Assembly: GCF_051401765.1 (NCBI RefSeq)
Contig: NC_135071.1
Location: 20,486,961 to 20,550,960 of the forward strand
Direction: 5' to 3'
DNA length: 64,000 nucleotides
DNA from: Calliopsis andreniformis
Lineage: Eukaryota > Arthropoda > Insecta > Hymenoptera > Andrenidae
The notes below the pieces were generated by a model. The model searched no databases. It was given only the letters and a program-made list of their open reading frames with translations, and was not told the origin of the DNA. Below are positions 42,001 through 54,683 of the stretch, in pieces. The translations under genes were made by a program, and so were the position numbers. How positions within the stretch are numbered: position 1 is the first letter of the stretch; every line of letters starts with the position of its first letter.

Positions 42001-45000
42001 ATGTTTAAGAAATTCAAGGATAAACTTGCGGAGGAGATGAAACAATCTCCTGCCAGGCTGCAAGCAAGCATGCAACAATTAGCACAGGTTTGACATTTTA
42101 TGTAAAACTAAAACACAAGTCGTAGATTCACATGCAATTGCAGAATTTGTTTAACAATGTGTTCTTAATATTTATAAAGTATAACAATTTCTCCTGCAAC
42201 AATTCTCAGGATGGTGAATGATCTATATTTTTGCTCAGTTTTTACAGTATTACTATTATTTTTCATTTCTTCACTTCATTTACTATAATTATTTTACTGC
42301 CTTTAATGAAAATATATTAATAAATATCAATTTAATTTAGGCAGTTGTATCTCCTGCTTTATCCAATAGTTCAATACAAGAATTATCTACATCCAACGAC
42401 AATTTTAGTTTAACAGAGGAAGGAGATGGTAAGTTTTAGATCTTACACATATTTCCTTGTGATAAGAATACCTCTAGATGAGGCTAAAATAAAGTTGAAC
42501 AAATGAAAATGTATTATAGAAACTCCAAAAAATAGTCCGGCTAAACAGGGTTTTCAAAATGTGGATCTGATATCACCTACATCAAATTCAATGGGTATCT
42601 CTAGGAGGTCATCAACCAACAGTATTACCAGTGATACTTCATCTCTTTTTCCAATTTATGAAAGTCCAGCTAACTTGTATCACTTGCAAGTAAGATATTG
42701 GAAGAATATTGAATATGCTCACTTCATTCCAAATATAATTGAATATTTATGTTTGTTGCCAGTCTGATATGGATCAATCTGCTAGTGAAATAGAGGAAAA
42801 TATAAGTCCACAGTTAGATAAAATTACAAAAGATCAAATATATTCAGCATACCGAAAAGTACAAGCAAAATATCATAAATATCGTGGAAGATACACTGAT
42901 CTAGCAACACATTATAGGGAATTAGAAAGAGCTAAGGGTAAACTAGAATCAGTTTTAGTTGAAACCCAAGATAAGGTGCTAAGACGGATTGCTGATTTGA
43001 AAGAACAGTGTCAGTTAGAACAGCAAGCAAAGGCTCATTTAGAAGAAGCATTAAGAAATGACATAGAGGAAAAAGACCATATAATAAACACATTAAACAC
43101 AAAGGTAACACTAAAAAACAAAGTATTGTACAGTTATTGTTGCATAATAAACTATAATAGATTTTTATTTCAGATAAAACTTTTGCAAGCAAATGGACCA
43201 AATTTAGAAAGCGCCACATCAGAAGTTAATGATAATAAACAAAATTTGAAAGATAATCTGATTGATTTAAATGCTGAATCAGTTAATAATTCCAATGAAA
43301 ATACATTATTAACTGAAAATATACAACTAAAGGATAAATTAAAAAAATTAGAAAATGTTGTTCTTAAATATAAAGAATCTTTAAAACGGAATAAAGACAA
43401 ATTTACTGAAGTACAAACAGAAAAGAATACGTTGGAATCTAATTATGAGACATTAAAAAATTCTTATTCAGAGAAAGAGAAAGAATTGGATAATGCATCT
43501 ACAGAAATTAAAAACTTAACAGAGCAAATGAATATTTTGAAGAAACGCGAGGAAGAATCTGTCATATCGTTAGCCGAAAATAAACTTTCAATACACCGAG
43601 AATTAGAAGATAAAGAAGAACAAATTAAACAACTTCGATTAGATCTAAAACAGATGACAGAATCTAAGGACAGTTTGAATGAAACTATCAATAAATATAA
43701 AACTGAATTGGAGAAGTTACAATCGTTATATACCACACAGAATTTAGATTCAGAAAAAAGAGAGGTAATACAAGATATTTCCAGAGGGAAATCGGAAGCT
43801 TTGAAACTCATGCAGCAACAAATGCAACAAAAATTAAATAATCTAGAAGAGAAAATTGGATTAAAATCCGAAAAATCTGAAAAAGACAATACGTCACAAA
43901 AAATATTAAATGTAGATGACAGTGAAATACTTCCCAGTTTGAAATCCGTATTGGATGAAAGAGAAATTGAATTACAAAAATTGAGAACTAGATTAGAAGA
44001 ATTACAGAAACTTACCGAGGAATATCAGAGTGATAAAGATAAATTATCTACAGAACTTTCAAATTACAAAATAAAATATACAGAGTTGAAAAATGAACAA
44101 GATGCACAGAAAATTATTATAGAAGAAAAAAAGAAAGACGCGCAAACAACGATTGAAAAACTTCAGGCTACTGTACAAAGTCTTGATAAAGAATTGGAAA
44201 ACATGAGAAGTGCTTTAATGGATAGAGATAAAGTATGTGAAAATTATAATATTAAAATTCACGAGTACGCGAAAATGTTGGAAGAAACTAAAGACAAATT
44301 ATTTGCCCAAGAAGCAGAAATAAAGACTCTTAAAGAAAAGGTGCAGGACAATACAGAAATAAGCAAATTAAATAATCAATTAGAAAGCAAACATGCTGAA
44401 TTAATTGGAGTATACAGTGAACTTAAATCGTGTAAGTCTGTTATCTCTGATCTTAAAAACAAAATTCAAGCAGATAGTTGTAACATGGATTTACTTCATA
44501 AGGAAAGAAGCAATTTAATTAAAAATATTTTAAATTATAAACTTTCCATTCAAACATTAAAAGAAGATAGTATGCATATTAAAGACAATGCTATAAAACA
44601 TTTTACAGAATTCAGTAACGAAGTGGCTGTTTTAAAAAATGTGCTCGTCACATATTTACAAGAAAATAATAGTGTACAAAATAACGAATTACAAAATTTA
44701 CAGAGTAAACTAAACGAATTTGAAGACTTCAAACGGAAATATGAAGAACTGCAAACAGAACTAAAAAATACGGTATGCCTTAAATCGAATTTAGAAATGA
44801 ATTTAGAAAAATGCAAAAAAGAGTTAAAAGACATGTCAATAAAATTGGAGCAACAAAATGAAATTGATTTAAAAAATTGTAAGCTCATAGCGGAAATTGA
44901 TAATCTTAATTTTAAATTGTACGATTTAAAAAATCTATCAGAAGAAGTAGAATTATTAAAAATTCAGTCTGATTCTTTAAAAAAAGAACTTGATAATTCT

Positions 45001-47994
45001 AATATCACGAATCAATCACTTTCCAAGGAAGTATGTAATTTAAAATTACAACTTGAAAGAGCAGCTGATAATACAGAAGAATTAGAAAGATTAAAGGAGA
45101 AGTATGCAGAAGCTACTGAGACACTTGAGTTGTTAAAATCTAAAAATTCAAATTGTAATAAACTAAAAGAAGAAGCAGATGCTTTACAGTTGGAAATAAA
45201 ATCTTTGAAAGAAAATTTATTTGAGAAAGATAAAGAAGTGAATACACTTTACAATGAATTGAAAGCTAAAGAAAAATTAATAACAAATTTAGAAGACGAG
45301 AATGAAGATCGTCTAAAGTTTATTGAAGAGCGTGAAAAACAAATTGCTGAGCTTAATGATTCGATTAAAACGCAACAAAGAACGATACAAGCGAAATTAA
45401 GTGAAATAAAAAAGATAAAAACTATTAAAAAACAACAAGATACAACTATACAAAAATTGAATGATGAACTTAATGAAGTAAAGTCTAAAAATACTGAATT
45501 ATTAGAACAATTAAAAATATTAGAGAATGAAATAGATGGATTAAAATCCGAAAACTGTCAAATGATAACACTACAAAATAATAATTCAACTATAGTTTCG
45601 GAATTAGAACAGTTAAAATTAATCCAAAACGAAATCACTTTAGAAAATAAGAATCTAAAGGATAGACAAAATGAATTTTTGAAACATAATCAGGAATTGC
45701 GTGAGTCTAATGAAACGTTAACACAAAAAATATTTGATTATGAAACACATAATCAACAATTATTAAATGACAGTGCACAATTGCACAACGAAATTGAATT
45801 ACACAAAAATCACTTAAATGAACAAAATAAGGATATAGAAAATCTAAAAAGTCAGATAACAGTATTAAACACAGAATTACAATCTAAAAGTGATGAATTA
45901 AATTTGCAAATTAGGGAACTGTCTTTATGCAAGAAGGAAGCAGAAGAAATTGAAGAATTACTCAAGAAAAATAAAGAGTTGCACAACGAAATAGCTGAAT
46001 TGAAACTGATTTTAAAGGACAGCAAAAACATAGAAGAGAAAAATGTAGAACTTTTAAAAGATCTGCAATTGCTTGAGCAAGATGTTAAAAGATTGAAATC
46101 TGTGGATGAAGAAAACAATAAATTAAAATTGGAATTGAATAATTTAAATGAAGAAAAAATTAATTTTGAGAAAGTACATTCACAAAATTGCGAATTACTT
46201 AATGAAAAGTTGTCTTTAACAAATAAAATTACTGAATTGGAAAATGTGAACTCTGTGAATACAAAACTTGAATCATACGTGAATAATCTAGAATCTAAGA
46301 TTTCCAGTTTGCAACAGATAGAGTCCGAAAATATAGAATTAAACAGCAAACTTCATACATTGAAAGCTAAAAACGCAGAATTGCTATCTCAAGTAGAGAA
46401 TGTGAATGTAGATAAAGAACGATTATCGGCAGAAATAGATGAATTAAAACATATAGTAGACGAAAAAGTAGCAGAATTGAAGTTGTTAGATAATAAAAAC
46501 ACAGAATTATTAGGAGAAATTGAAAGATCAAAATTTTCAGCAACAGACGAAGAAGAAACGGCGACAAATGTAAAAATATCCAGAAATACTGTTGAGCGCT
46601 TAAAAGAAGAAATTGCTAAATTATACGCGGAAGCAGAAGTTCTTAAACAATCAAATGTAGCACTACAAAAACGAGTACAAACTGCTCAGGGAGAGGCTAC
46701 AGATGACTCTTCCTTCCATATCCTTCGTGAAAAAAGTGATAAACTACAGGAAGAAAATAAAAAATTAGAAGCGCAATTAGATGAAGCATTAATAACATTC
46801 CAAGCAAAAGAATCACAAATGCAAATTGTGAATGATGAATTAAAATCTGAAGCAGATAAACTACGGGATGAATTAAAAACAAATGAAGAAGAGCAGAGTA
46901 TGAGATTAAAACAATTAGTTAAAGAATTTCAAGCTCAACTGCAAGATAAAGAGGAAGAATTGCATGCTGCGCTGGAAAAACGATTTGGTAAATCAATAAC
47001 TTATTTACATTAAGATTTTTTTTTATGTAGAAATATTATAAGTCTACTGAATCTAATATTATGTATTTCTATATTTAGATCGTCAACAAAATTATGAATC
47101 AAATCTTATTCAACAGTATAAAGAACAATTAAAAGATTTCCAAGTGGAACTAACAACAAAATCTGAACAAATTGAAAATCTAATTTTAGAGAATAAAAAT
47201 TTACTGGCCCAAAAAGCAAAAGACATAAACCAATTAATGGAAAAAATTGCATCGATGAAAAAAGAGCATACAGATGAAATTAGAGAAATCGAAAAGAAAT
47301 GGAAGTTGGTCATCCAACAAAAAACTGATAAATTGGAGGAAAAACATGAGGAAGAAATTAATGAATTAACAAAAGAATGGCGAAACGAAAGACGAGTTAG
47401 TTGAAAAAAATACTGTTACGTTTTAACTTTTTGTTATTTTACTTTCTTTTTTTCATTTCTTTTTATTTCTTTCAGCTTGATACGCAAACTGATTTAGTTA
47501 ACAAGGTAAAAATCGCTTGATTTTACTGGATTCAGGCTTATTTTAGCTAGGATTCAATGTTATTGCTTTATGATTTACTGCATGCCTATTATATAAAAAT
47601 AACTAAATCATAATAATCTAGGTAGATAAAAAATTCCACGTAAAATTAAATGTAAAATTTTGCTTAGGAATTAGAGAGCACCTCACGAGTTGCAATGGCA
47701 GCAGTGCAGTCAAATACTGGTTCTTTCCACACACTTCAACAAACATTAACAGCTCAGAGACGGGAATTAGCTGAACTTAGAAAAATTGTAAAGTTAAGGC
47801 ATGATACGTTAGAGGATTCAACAGAAATTGAATATCTTAGGAATATATTATTTGAGTATATGATGGGAAGAGAAACAATGGTGCTTGCTAGAGTGATTGC
47901 TGCAGTTGTTAAATTTGATCAAGAACAAACGGCAAAAATACTTAAGAAAGAAGAGGATAAAATGACACTGGTAGATAAACTGTATATACAATAA
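42001..47994 (+). CDS. Golgin245: golgin-245 / GOLGA4-type trans-Golgi GRIP-domain tether
   Basis: Captures endosome-derived vesicles at the trans-Golgi through an N-terminal motif and binds ARL1-GTP through the C-terminal GRIP domain (family knowledge). Exons: 42001-42087, 42341-42428, 42520-42689, 42763-43104, 43174-46987, 47079-47395, 47476-47505, 47668-47994; all phases join (1724 aa). The first exon encodes the MFKKFKDKLAEEM start typical of golgin-245. A Ser-rich stretch follows, then about 1400 residues of almost unbroken coiled coil rich in Leu, Glu, Lys and Asn. The GRIP domain lies at about 1666-1712, with the ARL1-contact Tyr in EYLRN (about 1672) and the FEYMMGRET continuation. 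A 30-nt microexon lies near the 3' end. The 69-nt intron at 43105-43173 has no stop and keeps frame. Confidence 0.93.
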
Positions 47995-48621
47995 TTTTAA
48001 AATCATTTTAATCTACATAATTTGATTTTTCAGCTTGGTTCTCTGGGTCTTACATAGTGCAAAATAATGTATTTAACTTAAATTCGTGTAAGTACTTTTG
48101 TATATTAGGTTGTAAGTATTGTGTATTTATTTATGAAGTATACAACTTTAAAAAAGAAGGTTATTGCCCTGCCAAAATTATACGTAATACATAGTAGTTA
48201 TGTAATATAAAAAATTTTGCACAATTTACTGACAAATGTATGATAAGGTTTGATTATTTCGCTTTCTAGTATATCTTCTACCATACAAGATTAATTATGA
48301 ACTATTCAGCTATAAACATGGTATGTTCATATTAATTTTTATAACTATTTATAGATTTATTAATAGAATAAACATTTACTGTTATAAGAGTTGCCTGTAA
48401 TTTATGCTTATACTCTTGCCTATAATTTTTTTATTTAATGGTATGTAAAGATGCAATATCATGTAATATTTTAGATGATAATTTTATCCTAACATGTAAA
48501 GAACTTATTTTTAACATGTACATAAATTAAGTAATTAATGCTTGTTAATAAAGGAAGTCAACCATGAATGATATTACACCATCTAATTTTACTACCTATA
48601 GTCAACACTACATATAAAATA
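47995..48621. other. convergent 3' UTR interval
   Basis: AT-rich DNA between the golgin-245 stop and the TMEM177 stop on the opposite strand. AATAAA near 48367 and 48547 could end the golgin-245 transcript, and TTTATT words give minus-strand signals. The two 3' UTRs may overlap. No gene was seen. Confidence 0.6.
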
Positions 48622-49606
48622 TTAAACTAATTGCTCAATATTTCTCAGCTTTTCATCAAAAAAATTTTTCTTATAAAAAACTGGGGCATTTCTTTGCCTT
48701 AAAATATAATTTTCATTTCCATTTACTGTAAATAATTTTTTACCTTCATCCCCTAGAATTGTTCTTAAAGCAATATTTCTACTTAATAACTTTTCGTAAA
48801 ATTCTTTACCACCTTCAATATAGTCTTTACCTAAAGCACACAATGTTTTATCAATTTTAATGTCAGAGTTATAACTTACTGCATCCTGCAGTCCAATCCA
48901 AGATGCAATTCCTCCAACTACTGTGAGTGATGTAATCGTATATCGAACCAATTTATTTTTTGAAGCAAGATTTAATTTTTCATAGAATATGTTATATACT
49001 ATAGATACTATGAGAACATGCAACAATACTTTGAACCCAACAAAGAATTGCTTATCTTCTTTAATTTTTAAGATTTCTCTAGCTATTGCATACTTCTGAG
49101 CATTTTCTGAGAGCACTAATGATTTTAGGAAATCATTTTCTGCTGATCTATTCCAATCAACAGGTACATTGTACATAAATATATCATTTTTGTTCATACT
49201 CTCAACGCTATCATATACAAAAGTTATTGGTACACCTACTACTGCACCAAATTTTGAGTTAAGTATCCCAGCATGATACAAATCGTATCCATAGACATGG
49301 AAAAGACGTATATCATTTTTCTGTTCTTCTTTTAAAGGTAAATCATTCAATACATCTTCAAATGTTTGTTGAAGTTTTTTTCTAACAGGCTCTTCTGTTT
49401 CATCGTAACTATTTTTAAAATCTAATATCAGTAACAAATACTATATGATACTAAGAATTCTTAGAACTTTTAAATACCTACCGATATTTAGCTTTTATTT
49501 GTCTTATTGTTTCTAAAAAATATGTATGTGGCAATTGAGTAATACCCACTGCAACAAGAGCTGTACCTCCTCCTACAATGTATCTCCTAAAACTTGTGAA
49601 TGCCAT
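48622..49606 (-). CDS. TMEM177: TMEM177-like mitochondrial membrane protein
   Basis: In vertebrates TMEM177 is an inner-membrane protein that stabilises newly made COX2 during cytochrome c oxidase assembly. Exons: 49606-49482 and 49408-48622 (303 aa, close to the 311-aa human protein). The N-terminus has a hydrophobic segment after FRRY (about 8-25). Two further membrane segments lie in the middle (around VLLHVLIVSIVYNIF and YTITSLTVVGG). The 73-nt intron was placed using the AAAAATAG acceptor, the only nearby one that keeps the frame open. The assignment rests on overall length, membrane layout and remembered family resemblance rather than a catalytic motif, so a related membrane protein is possible. 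Confidence 0.75.
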
Positions 49607-50620
49607 TTTTTGTCAGTTCTAAAACTGATAAATTTTTTATGATTAGTGATTACCAATAACAGAAAAAATAGTTTGAATAAAAAAAACATACGCCACAATG
49701 ATTATAAACTCAACACATAAATAAAACGATGTATACATTAAAAATACTCGAATGGTTAAGTTTATTAAGTTATCGGTATTATAACCTAATATAATTTAAT
49801 TCAAACATTTTCTAATATTTTGTAATAATACGTATAACATATTCAGAGTACTTTTCATTTGTTTTCATCATTATTAAAAAATATGCTATTAATACAAAAT
49901 TCTAAGTTTTGAAACAATGCAAATACATTTCAAATTTCAATTTATAGTTAAACATTAGTCTTGACTGATGTAATGTTATCAATGTTTTCACACATACTGT
50001 AATTAAAAAAAGGATACTACAAAATTTCTATGTTCTCTTTCTTTTATTGTATATTTTTCCGTAAGTAAATAGCCAACTACAGAGGCACTGTACCTACGCC
50101 AACGTGGTTCACATATTTACAGAAATATACATACCCGGTATACAAGTACGTATATGTGTATGTACATACGTCTCTCTGTAAAGAGGTACAAACTCATGAA
50201 TTCTTATTACACATATACAAAATTCTTTGTATGTTCAATATACTGTAAAACAAATTTCATATCAGAAAATAAATATAAGAAATGAGTGCGAAACCTAAAA
50301 TAAGATACTTCAGTATCCGAAACAACAAACAAAAATAATGAACTCTATAAACTTCAAATTTAATCTTTTATACTTGTTGAGGTAATGTTTCAAAATTAAT
50401 CTTACATTGTTCAATACAATTAAGGGCAGAACAAAGGATAAAATATTTCATCTTTTATTATTGTATTTTGTCTTTAGTCGACCGTATTATTTTGAGTGTT
50501 TATTGTGCCTACGATAAGAGCTACTGTATTGATCACGTGTTCGTTGCCGACAATTTCAGTAACCGATGCAAAAAAAAATTTGAAAACATATCTATGTCGA
50601 ACGGTTTGTTTCTTGTACCC
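49607..50620. promoter_or_regulatory. divergent promoter interval
   Basis: About 1 kb of AT-rich DNA separates TMEM177 from the plus-strand gene at 50644. A run of TACATAC/GTATATG palindromic words lies near 50125-50170. A good acceptor (pyrimidine tract then CTCAG) ends at 50625, so an untranslated first exon of the plus-strand gene may lie here. No coding exon was supported. Confidence 0.45.
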
Positions 50621-50643
50621 CTCAGTTTATGCGCTTCTTCGAA

Positions 50644-52745
50644 ATGGACAACAACACGACTTCTCTAAATAGTCAAAACGCCTCTCAATCCGTGGCGCAA
50701 CGAAAATTTTATCAATGGGTGCTTAAATGGATAAATGGCTTTTCTACGTGTGTTGAGTCTGGTAACGAAGGATCGCGCGATATTCAAAACTCAACGAAAC
50801 CAGATGTAGCAACATTGGCTAGTCTTTTACAAGCAATTGGATTTAAACTTGTATCGTTCGAGAAGCATAACGATGCGCACGTTGAAAAGAAAGTTGAAAA
50901 TGATACATCAACTCTCAAAGTGACAATTGAATGCGGTACCTCAGACATGAAAGCGATTTTGGAATTAGGAGATATTACGTGTCGATGTCCGAATTCTGAT
51001 CATATCAAGGACGCATCTTTTTGGAGTATTAGCGGAACTGGACCAACAGCAAGTACTGTACGTACAAAGTGATTCATTTTATTAGTAATTGATCTTCATC
51101 TGTTTTTTTACAAGGAATAGGTATGTAATTAAATTTAGAGTGTATATTCTACCTATGTGAAGGACGAAAAAAGTCAAACAGTGTTGAAACAGTGACTTAT
51201 TTTGGAATATTCTGTAGAACAAATTTTGTAATAAATCCTGCGTAATTATTCTTACGATAATCTTAAGTAACGATTGGTTCAATGTTTGTATTAGGACAAC
51301 ATTGTGCAGAAGGTGGAAGAAACCGGAAGTAATTTGTTACCCCGTTTATCAAAAGACGTCACGAAAGTTTTACATGATGTATCGTACAGACTGTTCGAAA
51401 TAATTGTATGTGAACCGGATCTCAATCGCAACACAAATATCAGTTTGAATGCATCACGTTTAAGTAATGCCTCATGTGCTCGAAAAGCTAAGGAGGAAAT
51501 TTCGAAAACGGAACTCGGTGTTATACGAAGCTACACGCAACCAGAAATACGTACAAAAGCTTTACGAAACTCAAAAGTAAGTATCTACCAAAATATTTGC
51601 TATCGAAGTTATATAAATGAATTAATGTAGTCATTTTTTTAAATTTAGGAAGAAAAGGAAAATAATTCTCAAATCTCTGCTGACCAAAGTACAACTCCAA
51701 AGAAGCCAATGTTAGAACGTCAAAAGACATGGGATATTAATATTGAAACCGAAAGTCTGGATGGAGAACCAAGACCATCACCTCCAAAAATCACAAGTTC
51801 TCCTTCCATGATCGCTGAACTATCTAATTCTTTTGGACAAATATCTCTGCAAGGTGAAATCGAGAACCACGAGAACCTAACCGAGTACATTATAGGAGCA
51901 CAACAGAACTTAGAAAAGGCTTTGAAAATGTTATCGCTTAAGAAACCAACAATTTTAATCGATTTAGCTCAAGGTAATTTTCTTTAAATCAGTATTATTT
52001 TCCTTTTTCGCTATATTATTAGTAATTTCTATTTTCGTTTGAATAACTGCGGTCAGACGACGGAGCATCGGTGAAATCGGCACCAGCAAATATGTCTCCT
52101 TCTACTGTGAGTCCGACTTATTCGAGCACAATCGGTAATGCCAAGATTGTGTCAAAATCGACTCACGTGACACAGAAGCAGCAAGCGCTGAAATTAAATT
52201 CCGGAAGTGTAACACCATTATCGAAAGCACGACGTAGTATAGACATATCTCTACCCAAATCGATTGTGCCAAAAAATACGCAAATCGACCAAAACAGCTC
52301 GAAATTCCGTCGTCGCAGTTTTTATCTTCCTTCGTCAGCTAATTCTAAGCTTTCATTGCTATCGAAACCATCTGATGTTGGACAAAAATTATTAGGAAAC
52401 GGAAAATTTAGTAGTACAACGAAAACTAGCGTATCAACTGAATCAGATTTGAGGAATAGGTAAGACTCGCTTATTTCCTTGATCTTTATATTCTTACGTC
52501 TGTCTCAATTTTTTTTTATTTTTAGAACCTATGCACCAACAAGGAAACTTATTTCTCCTGAGCTACGAAATAATGCTTCCCCAAATTCGGAGATGGTCAG
52601 CGCGGCAAAGACACGTACACCATCGATGATCAAACCACCCACGATAATCTCGAAACCGATGTCTGCTAGAATAAAATCGGTACAGTCTCCGAAAAAAAGC
52701 ACGGGCATTGCTAAGAAGTCAAGAATGAGTGTGTCCAAAGAATGA
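50644..52745 (+). CDS. uncharacterised Ser-rich basic protein
   Basis: I do not recognise this protein. Exons: 50644-51057, 51295-51576, 51649-51973, 52057-52459, 52526-52745; all junctions join in phase (547 aa). The ATG at 50644 has a better context (GAAATGG) than one 15 nt upstream in the same frame, which would add five residues. The N-terminal third (about 1-230) looks folded, with mixed hydrophobic and charged residues and a few cysteines (CRCPN). From about residue 230 it becomes Ser/Thr/Pro/Lys-rich and probably disordered, ending in repeated SP and TP sites among Lys and Arg. The C-terminal half resembles substrates of cyclin-dependent kinases or microtubule binders, but that is only compositional inference. 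Consistent splicing over five exons argues that it is a real gene. Confidence 0.8.
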
Positions 52746-54566
52746 ATGACTTTTTCCTTACACTACGTATAATATTTAACTACTAATTTTAACTTTATAT
52801 TTAAATAATTTTAAACGAAGAATCGCTCAGATATTTTACTCTTAATGTATTTAAATTAATTTCTAGCGCATAATATATAAACATATACATTGATTTGATT
52901 TAATCTTTTCACGATTTTGTCGTAACGTGAACGTTGTATCGTTCTTCTATTCGAAAATGGCGGGTTCTTGACTCTTGCCATCTTGAAATGTTTTAGATCA
53001 GTTAGAACATCATAGTGATATCTCTACTCGGCCACAGAAGCCTGCGATTCGGTGTTTGAAATGTGTATATACTTCGCGTGTTCGTACTTAAAATGGCTGT
53101 GGACTAATAAATAAAGTGTAATATTAATGCTGAATAAGACAAGAGAACACGCAAGTACATTCGTCGTCCGTCGAATCTCATGAATCTTCTCTCTGTTAGC
53201 GTTGGCTTTCGGAGCATTGTATTCTCTACGCTGTGTTTATTCACAATACTTATTCGGTACATTTCTATGTCAGCACTGTAGTTGGACAATTGTGATTGGA
53301 GCATGCGCTGATATTCGTTTCTTTAGCCATACTGACTCTTGAGGTCGGCTGTAATCATTGTTCGTGATTAGTTACATTACTGTGTCGGATTTGAACAGTA
53401 TGCGTTTCAAAGGATTGCGCGATATTTGTATCATGTGCGCGAATGAATAATCGTATTTGGAATGGGCGGGACACCGAAACGAACTGTACGCGGTAACGTT
53501 TACTCATTTCACCGATTGATCGATCGAGAAACTTACTAACAATCGTGGTTTTTTACTTGCTCGCAAGAGGACTACGAAATTACATTTCTGCATATATGTG
53601 CTTCTGTGTGTATATATACACGTATACGGTGTCACGTTTCATCGGTTCACGATATACCAAACACTGGATACAAATATTCTTCGATGGAATGATAGGCGTG
53701 TCACGAGATCAGGTATATAAAACTGAAGAAATAGTAGTAAACTACATAACGTCAAAGTACAGTGATTTTATCATTTGCATTAGAAAACTGAACATCTGGA
53801 CGGGTGTATGAACATATACGTTTCAAATCGTTTTTCAAGTTTGGTGAATTATATGTATACATGAGAGGACCTCGTCTACATTTAAACTGGGCATAAATAT
53901 ATATTTCAATGTTATACCGCGAAATTCTCTTTCATGGCAGCATGTCGACATAATGGCGTCAATGTTCCCTTTGACTATAGATAACTGGATCCTACATTCC
54001 CTGCATGTCGCAATAAAACATTAAGCGAGCCACGTGACCCGCTTGAATCACGTGGTACATTCTAAAAGCCGGGTTCCGAACCTGCGCCCTAAAAAATTCT
54101 TACTCCAGTTTTTGACAAGTGGTAACGATGGAATAGTTCTTGTAAATAATATACGTATATATAATATTTTCTTAATATAAAGTAGTGGTAATATCTTTAG
54201 TCATCCTTCGTTTATATTTACCGTATGTAAAAACTGTGTTTTCCATAATATACATACAGAAGATGTCAATTATGAGTAAACTATCACTGTTGTTGACTAA
54301 ACATTGTACAATTACAAAATATTTATCTATAGGTTTTATTTTGGAATAATAATATAATTGTATGGTAATATTATTCCACAGTACAATGCATTATTTGTTT
54401 CTATTTCTAGTACATTTTTCACTATGTGGGAGTGTGTGCATATTTGTGATCTTTTTTTTAGTTGTTTGTATATTTTAATTTTCAGTTATTTCTGCATTAT
54501 TTCATTTTAATATTATACTAAAAGGATATTATTATCTGTATGTACAATATAATATTTTTCTTTCAG
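52746..54566. other. interval before WTAP, probable promoter and 5' UTR region
   Basis: No coding exon is supported. Three YY1/Pho-like motifs (AAAATGGCGG at 52954, GCCATCTTG at 52977, AAAATGGCTG at 53090) cluster within 150 bp and may mark the WTAP transcription start. A pair of E-boxes lies near 54031. An acceptor TTTCAG ends at 54566, so WTAP has at least one upstream untranslated exon, whose donor I cannot place. Confidence 0.45.
54031..54054. promoter_or_regulatory. paired CACGTG E-boxes
   Basis: CACGTG occurs at 54031-54036 and 54049-54054, 18 bp apart. Such pairs are typical of bHLH (MAX/MITF/CLOCK type) binding. The position upstream of the WTAP coding exons suggests a role there, but this is inference. 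Confidence 0.5.
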
Positions 54567-54683
54567 ACAAATGTGCGCTAGCACCAACAACATATCATCA
54601 ACACATTGGTCGTAGTTAAGAAGACTCAGCCCACAAAGTTTACATAAGGCCTTTAGCGTGGTTTTATTAACATCTTGCATAAA

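Noticed and set aside
42739..42762. start of golgin-245 at an ATG just before the fourth exon
   Set aside because: This ATG lies in the intron before the acceptor at 42762. The true start at 42001 has the typical golgin-245 N-terminus and all exons join in phase.
53545..53811. 88-codon plus-strand frame upstream of WTAP
   Set aside because: It contains simple TATATAC sequence, has no domain and shows no splice link to WTAP coding exons.
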